The notes under the pieces were generated by a model, which was not told the origin of the DNA, ran no database searches, and saw nothing but the letters and a program-made list of their open reading frames with translations. A stretch of 64,000 bases of DNA from Cryptomeria japonica (Eukaryota; Streptophyta; Pinopsida; Cupressales; Cupressaceae), in the NCBI RefSeq assembly GCF_030272615.1, contig NC_081405.1:472552008-472616007 (forward strand), written 5' to 3'. Each line of letters starts with the position of its first letter. Positions within the stretch are counted from its first letter, which is position 1. Positions 1 through 11,081 of the stretch are shown here, piece after piece. A program made the position numbers and the translations under genes.

Positions 1-299
1 ACACAGGGATAGGTTAGGGCTTCAATTAATCCCTTGATCTTAATGTGCTCATACTTGCTATTCAATTTGCCATCTATGCACAATTCATCATAGGTGTCTT
101 TGATTTCAACATGACTGAGTTCTTCAACACGACATTTGGTGAAGAATCTCACATCCTCGACTAATAACACTCTATCCAGGATGAGTGAAAATGCGGTTTT
201 GTCATCCGGTTCAGATTCAACTTTGGGAGTCAAAGAGTTTTTTACTGAGGGCTTTTCAACATTCTTGACAATGATGGGATCTTCAATCTTAGGTGCCAT
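1..299 (-). CDS. ORF2 N-terminus of element A (partial, runs off the left edge)
   Basis: An uninterrupted minus-strand frame begins with ATG at 299-297 and is still open at base 1, giving 99 codons. It starts MAPKIEDPIIVKNVEK. From about residue 48 it carries RVLLVEDVRFFTKCRVEEL, which aligns by eye with ORF2 of element C (YGVLQNEDIRAYIHCNIEEI) and of element B (GDLSSYIDCKIEDLGS). Its position downstream of the zinc-knuckle gag is the same in all three. No known domain is recognised. The function is unknown; a structural or nucleic-acid-binding role in the particle is only a guess. Confidence 0.7.
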   Translation of the reverse strand, partial: MAPKIEDPIIVKNVEKPSVKNSLTPKVESEPDDKTAFSLILDRVLLVEDVRFFTKCRVEELSHVEIKDTYDELCIDGKLNSKYEHIKIKGLIEALTYPC

Positions 300-853
300 T
301 TGTAGATTTCAGATAAAACTAACTAAAGATCCTTAGGGTTTGAGGATTTCAAATGGTAGATGCTTCACACTTAGCAAATAATGATAACTTGATAAGATCG
401 GTAAACCAGCTTAACAATGCATTGAGATTGATGTAAATACCTTGAATTTGCTTTGTAGGGGGTTTGATCACCTTTGAATCGCTTTTCTCTTCTCTCTCAA
501 AAACTTGGTAAGTAAAAATGACCATGAAAATGCTTTAAGTACACAAAATACCTTATCGGGCTTCGTGCAGGTTAGGTCAAAAGCATTAAATGCACTCAGT
601 TCCACTAAACCTTCTTTCCTTTTTTTTTTACGCTTTAACCGAGTAACCAAACTTCCTTCATTTACCGACTTGACAGGTTTCCTATATTCACTGACTTGAC
701 AGGTTTCCTGTAAAGTACTCCAAAAGACTTTGATAGAATTTCAAACTTACTAATACATCTTTAACTATGCAGATTTTGAATTAAGTACATAATAGAATAG
801 GGACTGTTAAGATTTAACCTTGAGAGAAGGCAATCCCTTCATACCTTTACTGA
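300..853 (-). other. Gag-ORF2 spacer of element A
   Basis: About 550 bases without a credible gene separate the gag remnant from ORF2. The palindromic GCATTAAATGC at 583-593 recurs at 58622-58632 in the matching spacer of element B. A pyrimidine-rich run in plus sense lies near 607-630. Short ORFs on either strand here have no recognisable content. Confidence 0.6.
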
Positions 854-2204
854 TTAATTTGGAATAGGAGCACCTAATTCGGTAGGTAAGGTGCTTTCAT
901 CAATTGACACAATTTCCTTCTTTTTCCAAATCATCTTTAATTTTTCTTTTATTTCCTCGGTGTCTTTTCTAGGTTGATCTCTATAATCTCCAGCCAAGTG
1001 TCCAACTTTGTGACAATGAAAACATGCCATACCAGGATTTCTCCATGATCTTCGGTTGCTCATCCCAAAACTTATAAAGCAGTTGGCACTTATATGTCCA
1101 TATCTTCCACAGCACTCACACCATATCCTTGTATTATAATCCCATGGTATTGCAGAATACTATCGGTAAGGATCTATGTGAGTTCGGTAACCTCTAGCAT
1201 TTTCTTGGTGTGTAGACCACATATAGTTCTTTTGCTTAAGCCAACACTTCTCGGCACTATGTCCATATCTATTACAGTTTTTGCAAAACCCTTTCAATTT
1301 TGCCTTCTGATAATTGTTAAGAGACTTTGTCCTACATTGACTAGATGTGTGACCATATCTATTGCAGTTGTAACAGTAACCATTGGACTTAGTGACATTC
1401 AGTTGCTTACCTTTTCTGATTTGGCACATGTTGGCAGTGTGACCTTGATTTCCACAATAGTTGCAAATAGGCTTCTTTCTTTTGACGTTCTTCTTGATTC
1501 CAGCTTGCTTTGATGATTCTCCTCTCTTGGTAGTATGAATTCCCTTCTCGGTAGAGTCTTTTCCTTTGTAACTGAGTCCTGCATCTTTGTTGGGTCATCT
1601 TGTATTTAGTTGCTCATCCAACATCTTTGATGCTTCATAACTCTTCTTCATTTTTTCTTTGAATTTCTTCTTTGTTTCAAGTTCATTGGTCAACCTTGAT
1701 ACTTCAAGTTTCAATGCTTGATTCTCATCATCTTTCAGATTTGCTTCATGATGTGCATAACCTAGTTGATCTGATAGGTTTTGTTGAATTCCAGTCATCC
1801 TTGTGATTTCATCATTCTTATCAGATACTAAGACTTCAAGTTGTTGTTTCTCTCTTTCTAGATCTCTTACCTTATCCTCGGTTGTTCTCAATGCATCAAG
1901 ATTTTTAGTCCTGTGTGCTGAAATGTTCATGTTCTCTTTTCATTGCTTTTAGTTGATCAGCCAGTGCTTTGTTTTTTTCTTTCAATACTCTAATCATTTC
2001 TTCAGTCTCTTCAGATATACTGTTCTCTGATGATGTCTCAATTTGTTGCACTAACTCTTGAGAGTCCTACAAATCATCAGATAATCTTCTTCTCACTTTC
2101 AGAGATTTTTGCATTTGTCTTTGCATGTCTACAATCACTTGATTAGCATGATCCAGCTCTTCTTGCAAATACACAATCCTCCAAGATTTTTTATAGCCTT
2201 CCAT
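854..2204 (-). pseudogene. Gag remnant of element A: coiled coil plus five zinc knuckles
   Basis: A nucleocapsid-like protein that would bind element RNA. The ATG at 2204 lies about 50 bases after the primer site. The N-terminal half is heptad-rich coiled coil (2204-1600). The C-terminal half carries knuckles CNYCGNQGHTANMC, CYNCNRYGHTSSQC, CKNCNRYGHSAEKC, CECCGRYGHISANC and CFHCHKVGHLAGDY; the last has Tyr for the final Cys. A TAG at 2069-2067 and several frameshifts (near 1930, 1430 and 1100) break it. I see no classic copia capsid (UBN2-like) segment. Sirevirus Gag proteins are known for coiled coils, so the lineage fits. The start was chosen by position after the PBS and by comparison with B. 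Confidence 0.8.
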
Positions 2205-2252
2205 TGATAAGATCTTTCTCTTTAGGCAGTTAAACCCTTTTCCAAGATTGAA

Positions 2253-2265
2253 GCTCTGATACCAA
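2253..2265 (-). other. Primer binding site of element A
   Basis: Minus-strand TTGGTATCAGAGC, the common plant initiator-Met tRNA complement. It is separated from the LTR end (2267) by one base. It fixes the element's orientation and the inner LTR boundary. Confidence 0.9.
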
Positions 2266-2266
2266 T

Positions 2267-3419
2267 TGTTAGGCCCAATATGGAAAGCTAATGTACTGAG
2301 AGGGGAGGGGTGAATCAGTACTCCAAAACTTTTCTTCAACAATAACTTTACTATTATGCATAAACCAAATAGTGCAGTAACATAATATAAAGATAAAACA
2401 AATAGATAACAATCATACATGATTCACTCCATAACACATATTTTGGTTATGCAGAAACTCTTGGTTAGAGAGAAAAACTGCAGTGGGGATGGCACCCACA
2501 ACTTCACTACTGCAATAATAAAGGTTGCTCGGTTAGAGCTACATGTTTAGCTATTTCTAATAGCTTACCCTGTTAGGAGTATCAAGATCTGTTAGATCTA
2601 CCTTGCTAAAGGATTTTACAACACTTAATCTAAATGCTACACCTGGTTAGATGCTTTACAATTTATAGACTTGATTAGAGTCTTTTACCCTATAAGAGTT
2701 TTCTCTTACAACTTCAAAATATTACAATAAAATCATTACAAATATCTGTAACTTTACATCTGAAATGTTATAGCAGATTCTATGTGCTCAGAATAAGATT
2801 ACCTTACTTATAGAATACCTCGGTAACCCATATAGTAACTCGGTAAACCCTTCTGTTTACTTTGTTCTTTGACTGTTCTCTGAAATCCTTCTCGGTGACC
2901 TCTGTGTCTCTGTAACAGTCATAACACTTAGTGCTTTCACATGTCTTGCTTCATATATTTCTATATCTTCCTTTATGTCATGCTACATGTATATTTCTGA
3001 TTTTAATCCATGTTGTATAAATAGATCTCTTATGTCGGTGATCCATTCATTGCTTTGAACTTACAAACATGTTTTATCGAATGAATAACCATGCAAAATA
3101 TTTCATTGGTTAGATGACCTCAAAATCATACACAATCTTTAAGTGTGATTTCCAATGTGATAACAGTTAGATGTTCCTCGATCTTGTAACACGTTTTCAT
3201 ATGTATGTCTAGGTTCAATGAATCTGGTAACACATTTCACTCAGTGTGTCATCTTTGCTGCTCGGTAGATAGCTCGATGTATACTACGCTCTGAGACTAC
3301 TTTCTTCTATAACCAACTTGACTGTGCATACTGATTGAATATCTTGATAGAGATAACCAACTAGAGTATATAGAATAACTTTGAACATAAAACTAATGGC
3401 AACTTGATAAGTAGTAACA
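2267..3419 (-). repeat. 5' LTR of element A
   Basis: In element sense it runs from TGTTACTACTTATC to GGGCCTAACA, about 1.15 kb. Near the inner end, GTACTGA (2293-2299) and TCAGTAC (2315-2321) form a perfect 7-base inverted repeat around a C-rich (element-sense) loop, as in B and H. No partner LTR is in view, so the outer end rests on the TG/CA rule and on the abrupt switch to G gag sequence. Confidence 0.75.
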
Positions 3420-3700
3420 ACCTCCACAACTTGTTTCAAGCTTCCTATGTTAAATTCTTGTGGTAATTTGGCTCCTGATTTTGCCAACATCAAAAGATAT
3501 CTCTCTTTTTGCTTTACCAATAATTTTTCCATTAGTCTATCAAATTTGAAATCTTTCTCAAGGTCTCTAATGGTGTTATTGACCACTTCTTCATCAAAAA
3601 TCGTATACCCAAAAGTTTGGAACATCAGATTATCTTCTTCCTCCATTTGTTTTTGTTGTTATTTGAGTTGTTCATATTGAGCTCTAGTCCAAACTGGCAT
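3420..3700 (-). pseudogene. Gag N-terminus of element G, interrupted by A
   Basis: Begins MPVWTRAQYEQLK at 3700 and hits one in-frame TAA before continuing MEEEDNLMFQTFGY. The stretch ERYLLMLAKSGAKLPQEF matches EKYFLMLAKSGATLPQDF in the gag of element F, which identifies it as Ty3 Tat-like gag. About 90 codons remain before element A begins at 3419. A longer open frame that runs on into 3284 is only read-through into A's LTR. Not functional. Confidence 0.8.
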
Positions 3701-5891
3701 GTGATTGTTTCGAAATTTTTGAAGTTTTATGAAGACAACTCAATAGGTGATTATTGGTATAGGAAGATATGCTTTATTGACTTTATGACTATTGTTTGTT
3801 CACTATGATAAAGTGTCTCTTTGTTGAAAAGCACGTCCTTGCAAAATTTCTCGATCAAATTTTGTCCCGCAGCCATGTAAATAGTGACGAAAATGGTGTA
3901 GGAATGTCCTATGTTTTAATAAGATATTGCGATTGATATACAATAATCTTATTCTTTTCTGAGTATCTTTATAACTGGGTTTTCTTTTCTTGAGGTGATA
4001 CTTAAAAGTCATATAAGCATATGATAGTTTACAAGTTTGCTTGATACCAATGTGGGTGCAATTCTGATTTTGATATACCCTAGGCTCAAAATAGGAAATA
4101 TATATCCATGATAATGAACACAAGGTGGATTGATCAAGTTTCGTGATAGAGGATTTGATATATCCTGATGAGAAACTTGACAATGATGCTGATTTTTGCA
4201 CTTAAGATGTTTGAATCAATAGCTTGTTGAATGCTTTATGCTAATGGAAACCTTTTGGAAATAGCTTGTTGGATTGGTGACCTAGTTATTGAACTGGTTT
4301 GAAAATGTGTGATAGTTTAAAGACAAATCTACTCAAGAAGTGTTTTGATACTAATTCTGAAATTTTAGTTTGATATGCTTTGTTTTAGATGTGAAAAAGC
4401 CTTTGTGCTAACTTTTATGGTAAAGAGTGTTAACTTATGGGATAAAAGCGCTATTTTGTTGCTTGAAAGCGCTATTCTAACTATGTTTCAAGGATTATTT
4501 TCAAATCTTTCAGCAAGTTGTTGGATTTTTGCTCATTTTTAGATGATGATTTTTTTTAATCTTTGACCATTTTGAGCATGTCATAGACATAGAAGACACA
4601 ATGTTTGAAAAACAAAATGCATAAGCAAGTACAAATCCTATGGCAGACTGAGACAATAATTGTTGAGTCTCACATGGGGTTTCCCCCGAGGCTACGCTAT
4701 TGAAAGAGAATATTTGATGCTTCACCCCACTGGCTCCACCCTTGGCACTCACTTCTCCGGGGCAGCCAAGTACTAGTTTCCATGAAAACTCCTCATGGAA
4801 AACTTTATATCTCTACTAAGAAACGTATGTGTGTGAGCTGCTTCAGAGGCCCGACCTCCTGTGCCAATAATTAGAAAGATTTTGGCAACTAGTACAAGTG
4901 GTTTTAAGTAAAGGCTTATGGTCATTTGGCCATACATGCGACACTTTCAGCTTTGTAAATATAGAAGGTTCCCAACCTATAGAGGTTATGATCCATAGGG
5001 TTTATGGGGAAACATAGTGTCGGTATGAAATTATGAGCACATGTTGCTTGTGACTTTCATCACAAACATGATTTATTTAGAGTGGAATGGAAGGACTTGG
5101 CATTAGCCCATTTCCACTTTGGGTCATTCCCCTCTCACTGCCCCCCTCAAGGCAGCTCGGGAAGGTAGGCTCTCTAAAGGTTACACATAAAAGAAAGTAG
5201 GTCTAGTTTTTTTATCACCGTATGAGGGTGAGAGCATACTCACCTACTACTTCATCAAGCACAGAAAACACAAGTTTATTTTAGCCTTCTAAAATCTATG
5301 TGCAACTACTTTAAAGAAGCCACTCAAAATGCAAGTTGCATGATGTCAATTTATCCCCTTAGTTAAGCTAAATGAGAAATATATGATGTGTTACTTTCCA
5401 AAATAGAGCTCTTAATTAACTAGATGAGGAAATGCATAAAATATGCTTAAAAAGAATCCTGCACAAAGACATGTCAGTAGTTTGAAAATTTCAGTTCTTG
5501 GATATTTAGACCTGCAAGAAAATTTTTTCAGTTACAAATAAAAGCGCTATCCTAACAAATGCATTGTCTTTCATCTCAAAAGTGCTAACCTAAAGGAAAG
5601 AAGCGCTAACCTACGATACAAAAGCACTTCTCTACAGACTAAGAAGCGAGAAATCACTAACAAAAGTGCTAACCAAAATGACACATGCGTTAACATGCAA
5701 GACAAAAGTGTTGTTCTAAAGATTAAATGCATTTTTATAGACAAAAGCACTAACCTAAATGACAAATGCACTAATCTATTAAATAAAAGCACCGTTAGAA
5801 CTCACACAGGTATGAATTTGAATTATAAATCCATTAAATTTGTTTTTGCGAGAACTAGACAGGATATTAGAAAGATATATGCAAGGCTCTA
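3701..5891 (-). other. Untranslated leader of element G
   Basis: About 2.2 kb between primer site and gag start. It contains a block (minus strand, roughly 4600-4800) related to the leaders of F and D, recognisable by TGTGAGACTCA. A second block near 5090-5150 contains GGCTAATGCCAAGTCC in element sense. Short-motif repeats occupy 5540-5800. No gene is recognised. Such leaders usually hold packaging and dimerisation signals; that role is inferred here. Confidence 0.65.
5540..5800. repeat. Degenerate short repeats in the leader of G
   Basis: Roughly a dozen imperfect copies of a motif like AAAAGCGCTAACCTAAATGAC are spaced about 20-25 bases apart. Two further AAAGCGCTATT copies lie near 4446-4480. 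Copy-to-copy variation (AGCGCT, AGTGCT, AGCACT) suggests old tandem growth rather than recent slippage. Confidence 0.7.
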
Positions 5892-5910
5892 GCCCCACGG
5901 TGGGCGCCAA
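5892..5910 (-). other. Primer binding site of element G
   Basis: Minus-strand TTGGCGCCCACCGTGGGGC sits two bases inside the LTR end (TGTGTC at 5913). The same site type is found in F (7330-7348) and D (44933-44950). Confidence 0.85.
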
Positions 5911-5912
5911 AA

Positions 5913-6340
5913 TGTGTCAACTTGAATTTCATCATCAAAATACTACCCGCAACATGTTAGTTTCACAAAATACAAAGGAAATGCTACAGGAAATCCAAAC
6001 TCAACCAATGAAACTACATGAAATGAATTTTTAAAATAAAAACATTATTTTTACCTTCATGATTTGAGTCACATTGTGTCCTAACTGCACTGTTCCTGGT
6101 TGCAGATGATGTGCTCTCAGACAAGCACTGATAGCTTCAAAGATGGCATAAGAAGAATGGAGTGATAACTGATAGTTAACTGATACTATGATATGTAATG
6201 CAAAATGATTATGCTAATTGCTTCAAGATTAAAACTCACGAATGCATGTTTTCACAAATTGTTAACTTGCAAATTCACTTGAATACTACCTCTTTCTCAA
6301 CTCAAACTCCCATTTTTATAGACTTTGAGAGGATAAGATG
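5913..6340 (-). repeat. 5' LTR of G, inner piece with TATA box
   Basis: The PBS-proximal 428 bases of the LTR of G. A TATA-like TATAAAAATG on the minus strand lies at 6320-6311, only about 20 bases downstream of the F insertion point. The outer 0.72 kb of the same LTR is at 25074-25794. Confidence 0.75.
6336..6340. repeat. Target-site duplication of element F (AGATG)
   Basis: AGATG precedes the 5' LTR of F and recurs at 25069-25073 right after the 3' LTR. This proves that 6341-25068 is a single insertion. Confidence 0.95.
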
Positions 6341-7327
6341 TGTATACACCTAAAAATGGTCTGAAGATAATTAATTAAATAAGCATTTATTTAATTAATC
6401 TCTCCTTCCCAATTTAATTAAATTCACTAAGCAATTTGATTAAGTCTCTCTGTCATCTACTTATTAATAAATCTAAGGATTTATTAAATAGGTTCATTTC
6501 ATTTCACCCCTTTAATTAATTAATTAAAATTAATTAATTCCCTCCCCCAAAATCATTTCTTCTAATTCTTTAATTAATTAAAACAAATCAAATCATGAGT
6601 TGTTGAGATTAATTAGCCATTTTCCTAATATTTGAATTTTTAAATTCAAATTCTCCTAACTTCTACCACTCCTAAACCTAACCATTCCTAAACCTAACCC
6701 ATTCTACCTACCACCTTGTCCCCTTTCATCCAACATCTTCTAGAACCTTTGTGACACTTGTCACTAAGTGTTCCCTTTAATCCAACCCCCTTTGCCAACC
6801 TCCTCCAATTTAACCATTGATATCTTCACATCAATCTCAATCGTTGATTCATGCCAACTCACCCCTAGCCTTGGAAAATCCTATAAATAGACCTTATTTT
6901 GGAGAACAAATGGCCAATTCACGAATTCAGCCACTTTACTAATTCATGCTCAATTTTAGCTCATTTGCATTGTTACTATAGGCATCTAGCTTATAGTTTA
7001 TCAGTTTTAGCAATGTTATCATGCTCATTTCAGTTTAAGTCTTACCTTAATCATGCTAGGATAATCATGAATTCATATAGCTTAATCATGCTATCATGCT
7101 AGATCATGCATCTTAATCATTCAAATCCTCCATCTAAGTGTAGTCAAGTCACTGGAATTTACATACTAAGATCTGAGAGCAAAATCCACACTCGCATTTA
7201 CTAGGAGACAATAAGTCGATTAGCTATGGTTTTTTGTTTCATTGATTATATCTTCTAACCATTGCTTATAATGATTTATTGAGTGCATTGTGTTTGCAAG
7301 TACAGGTACACTTCATAGAGCATGACA
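6341..7327 (+). repeat. 5' LTR of element F
   Basis: TGTATACACC...GAGCATGACA, 987 bases. It is AT-rich with many TTAATTAA runs. A TATA box (TATAAATAG) lies at 6882-6890. The short ORF at 6899-7102 is not credible as a gene. Confidence 0.93.
6882..6890 (+). promoter_or_regulatory. TATA box in 5' LTR of F
   Basis: TATAAATAG about 540 bases into the LTR, conserved at 20383-20390 in the inner element and at 24641-24650 (TATAAATATA) in the 3' LTR. It is the likely core promoter for genomic RNA. Confidence 0.7.
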
Positions 7328-7329
7328 TT

Positions 7330-7348
7330 TTGGCACCCACCGTGGGGC
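7330..7348 (+). other. Primer binding site of element F
   Basis: TTGGCACCCACCGTGGGGC follows the LTR end after two bases. One change from the G site (GGCACC against GGCGCC). Confidence 0.85.
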
Positions 7349-9170
7349 CGAAATCATCATTTTCAGCCAAGCTTCCTTAAACTTCATCTCTACCGGATCA
7401 GAATTAGATTGTCATACGAGTTGCCTTTCTGGCTTGTACAAACTTCCTTTTAGTCTCGGATGACACCTCAGCCTGACTTGTACGAGGTATAATCCTAACA
7501 CGTATGAGATTTTAGACTACAAATTCTTTACTTGTACTAGGTTGATCCTGTATCGTACAAGTTGATTTTCACACTTGTACGAAAGCTAATTATGTGTCAT
7601 ATGAATTTTTGGCTGTTAAATCTTATGTCGTACGAGTCAATTTTGGTCCCTGTGTGAAATCTAATCATTTGTCGTTCTGTCTGATAAATCATGTCGTACA
7701 AGTTTCTGCATCTGTGATTTTTTTTGAAAAACTGCAAATTGGAATTTTCAAATTTGTATATACGTTGGTAATTTGTGTTTTTGAAGGCTTTCTAATCATG
7801 CCCTTTGAAAATTGCATCTAGAACTCTTGGAGACCTTTCCAACAAGGTAAATGGCTTGTAATTCCGAGTCCTGAGTAGAAAGTTATGCCTATCTGAAGTT
7901 AGGATAAAATTTCATAGTTTGGATCACTAATGCTAATCTTGTTATGTCTATGAGATGTTTGCAGCCTAACTCTTTCTTGCAGATACGCTTGTCAAAGACA
8001 AAATTCAAAATAATGACTACTAATGAGTTTTTGCAGGTTGCCTAAGGATTCAACTAAAAAAACTTTGTGTATTCTTTAAAGATTTTTAGGCACACTTCAA
8101 TTTGGGCTTAAATAAATGAACTATCATGTCTTACATGCTTGTGATGATAGGCGAGTATGCTCTCACCTTTCTTAGGTGATCAGAAAGCTAGACTCATCTT
8201 TTTGCTTTCATTAGTGCATCTCTTTAGCAGGCCTACCCTCATGAGGAGTTATTAACTCTTAGCCATTAAGGCCGGTGAGAGGGGAACGACCTAAGTGGGA
8301 ACGGCTAATGCCAAGTAATCCAACCCACTGTAAAATAAATGTGTTTTTGATGAAAATCAAAGCAACAAAAGTGCTTGAGAATAACTCTCCTCCGTACCTT
8401 TGGGTATATCAAACCTTGGTTTTCAAGGTTGGGAGACCTCTTAATTGAGTTTATACCCCGACGTGCCAAATGGATCCCTTACTAGTGCTAGTTAAAATAG
8501 AAGCTACCTGATTCACCTTCAAAAGGGTGATAATCTTTGTGTAAGAGAGATAGTAACTCTCCCAGGACACTTGCCATATCGTGCCCCCATTAGCGTTTGG
8601 AGTCAGATAATACGGCGTTGAAAATCCATTGCGTGAGACTCAGTGGCCATATTCTGATTAGCTATTGGGTGTGTACCTAAGTCAGCAAACAAAGGTTTTC
8701 ATTCTCAACCAACTTCCTTAGGGTTTAGCTTGATTGAGATTCATGTATCACATCATGTGTTTGCTATGTTTCATCCCTAAAATTGAAAAATTAGACACTT
8801 AAAATTGGAAAACCAAAGTAAAACATCAAAATTCAGTGGTCAAAACTCAAACAAGCAAGCACTTTTTATAACTGCTCAAATACCTATCGTATGAGTTAGG
8901 AGTCTTTGTCGTATTGCTTGATCTTCTTTCATATGAATCAAGGTTCCATGTCATACGAAACACTGCTTTACACATGAAGTCACTAGTCTGTCGTTTTGTC
9001 TTGTATCTCTTGTCGTCCTATGCTGCATAATCTATCATACGAAACTCTGCATTTGTTACTCCAAAACTATGTCTTACATGCCTATTTCAGAGTTGTCATT
9101 TCTGTCTGGTCAAATTGTAGTAAACATAAACACCCGGTGTCTGTTATTTTGTGCTTAAATCATCACGTGT
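7349..9170 (+). other. Untranslated leader of element F with CGTACGA-type motifs
   Basis: About 1.8 kb without a credible gene. Imperfect copies of TCGTACGAG or TTGTACGAG cluster at 7400-7700 and 8885-9050. A roughly 200-base block at about 8505-8700 closely resembles the leader of D (minus strand, 43850-44042) and more weakly that of G. Another conserved patch, GGCTAATGCCAAGTAATCC, lies near 8310-8330. The 7594-7821 and 8996-9187 reading frames look accidental. Confidence 0.7.
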
Positions 9171-11072
9171 ATGCTCGTCCTAACTAGATCTCAAAGACGA
9201 AAAGTTGCTGAGACTGAAATCGAAACATTAGAAATAACTAGAATCATGGAACATGAAGATGAAATACAAGGGGAAAGAGAAATAACAGAACAAAACACCA
9301 ACGACATCAAAAAGGACCCTCAATTCGACAAATTTATGCGAAAATTGTTGGAGGAAGAAAAAGAAAAATATTTTCTAATGTTAGCCAAATCTGGTGCTAC
9401 ACTTCCCCAAGATTTTGATGTGAATAAACTAACACAAAAGAAAAGTGCCCCTCCCCCTAATAACGAACAACATGAGGAGATATTTGGTATCAAAATGAAT
9501 AACATGTCAATCCCTATTAACACCAAAAACAATGAAGAGACTTACATCCCCAAAAGAGATGAAGTAGAAATTTTGAATAACATTCAATTCGATGAGAATA
9601 CAAGAAGGACTAGGGATGAAACAAGACAAGATCCAGATCCTACTAGAACGCAAAATCATGGTCATGCAAGAACAAATCATGTCGATAATCCTATCATGAC
9701 TCTCACACAACAACTGCAAACAATGCAAACACAAATCCAAGAGATGCAAAGAGGAAATGTTAGATGATATTCACTTCAAGATATATGTCCTTATCCATTT
9801 GACATAAATCTAAACATGATACCATTTCCAATAGGTTTTGAAACTCCGAGATATGAAAAATATGATGGAAGCTCTGACCCTCAAGATCATATAAGAGAAT
9901 TTTGTACCATGAGTATGGAGTTTGCATGTGAAGATACCTACTTAATGAGACTATTTCCAAAAAGCTTAACTGGACTAGCTATGGAGTGGTTTTCCAAACT
10001 TGCACCTGGAATAAGATTATTTTCAGAGTTGGTAGATAAATTTGTTTCACAATATTCCTACAATATACAACATGATGTGACCATGCTAGACCTCTATAAC
10101 ACTAAACAAAAAAGTGGAGAACCCTTCATGACATTCTTACAATGATGGAGACGCCTAGCATCACGGTATCCTCGCATGTTGCCAAAGTATGAAAAAATGG
10201 ATATATTCATTGACAACTTAAATGATCAAATGAGTTACTACTTAAAAATGCAAGGAAATCAAAACTTTGGAAAAATGGTTGATAATGGAATCAGAATGGA
10301 GGAAGCTATGATAAAGAAAGGTGAGTTGAAAATATACAAAGAAGGAATCCATCCACCGAACAACAATAACAACAATCACAATGATAAACCAAAGTTTTGG
10401 AATAGAAATCGAAATGTCGTCAATGATGGAATAGTAGATAATAATAATGTAAAACCAAAACAACCGGTTTTCAATTTATCTACTCACTCGGCAGCAGCAC
10501 AACAAAATAATAATCACCAAAGAGTAACTATCAAAACCTTCTTTCAAAGACAATTTACAGACATTGGTGAACCCCTGGGGTCAGCATTAAAAACACTTAT
10601 CGCTAACAAATTGATTTCTTTGCCAGAAGAAAGGAACTATGAACCTCAAATAAAACCACACTGGTGGAATGATCATCAATATTGCGATTTTCATCGAAAC
10701 AAAGGACATCTCACAGATAATTGTCAAAAGTTAAGACATGTCATACAAGATTTGATTGACAAAGGAGTAATAACAGTGGATGGACATACAACAAATGAAT
10801 CTCATACAACTTTTAAAACTCTGCTTCCCAACTATGAGAAAGGTGAATCATCAACAATAAACAATGGTAAGGGTAAATCAAAGGTAAATTACGCTCATAA
10901 ATATGATAATGTGGTAAACGTGATTGTAGTTAAAGAAAAACAAGATCAAGAACTTGCTCAAGCTATAACAAGAAGCAAAGCCAAAGTTATTTTGCCAAGT
11001 CCTACAACAAACACATCATCCACAACAAAACAATACAATTTAGTGGAACAAATGCAGAAAACACTTGCGTAG
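9171..11072 (+). pseudogene. Gag of element F (capsid and CHHC knuckle), with stops
   Basis: Particle structural protein. It starts MLVLTRSQRRKVAE, followed by a charged N-terminal region with LMLAKSGATLPQDF, a capsid region (YEKYDGSSDPQDHIREF near 9855-9905), LAMEWFSKLAPG, and a C-x2-H-x4-H-x4-C knuckle CDFHRNKGHLTDNC near 10683-10725. In-frame TGA at 9765-9767, TGA at 10143-10145 (family members read FLQRWRR here, so CGA to TGA) and TAG at 11070-11072 break the frame. The start was chosen because elements D and G open their gag with similar short Thr-Arg-Ser/Ala motifs. Confidence 0.85.
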
Positions 11073-11081
11073 ATATCCATC

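Larger units (their letters stand above)
1..3419 (-). mobile_element. Element A: Sirevirus-like gag+ORF2 retrotransposon, 5' part
   Basis: On the minus strand the order is 5' LTR (2267-3419), Met-type primer site (2253-2265), gag remnant (854-2204) and the start of a second ORF (299 to the left edge). The 3' LTR lies outside the window. The outer end reads TGTTACTACTTATC in element sense and abuts the gag of element G, so A is inserted in G. The flanking bases ACCTC (3420-3424) should be the target duplication, but the partner copy is not in view. Gene order matches elements B and C. Confidence 0.8.

Noticed and set aside
1160..1429. Zinc-knuckle ORF as a host CCHC RNA-binding protein gene
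   Set aside because: It sits between a retrotransposon LTR/PBS and ORF2 in the same order as in B and C, and is frameshifted.
1094..1513. 139-codon plus-strand ORF
   Set aside because: Antisense of the A gag zinc-knuckle region; no independent support.
6660..6700. Telomere-like CCTAAACCTAACC repeats in the F LTRs
   Set aside because: Only two short imperfect units, present at the same place in all F-type LTRs; not a telomeric tract.
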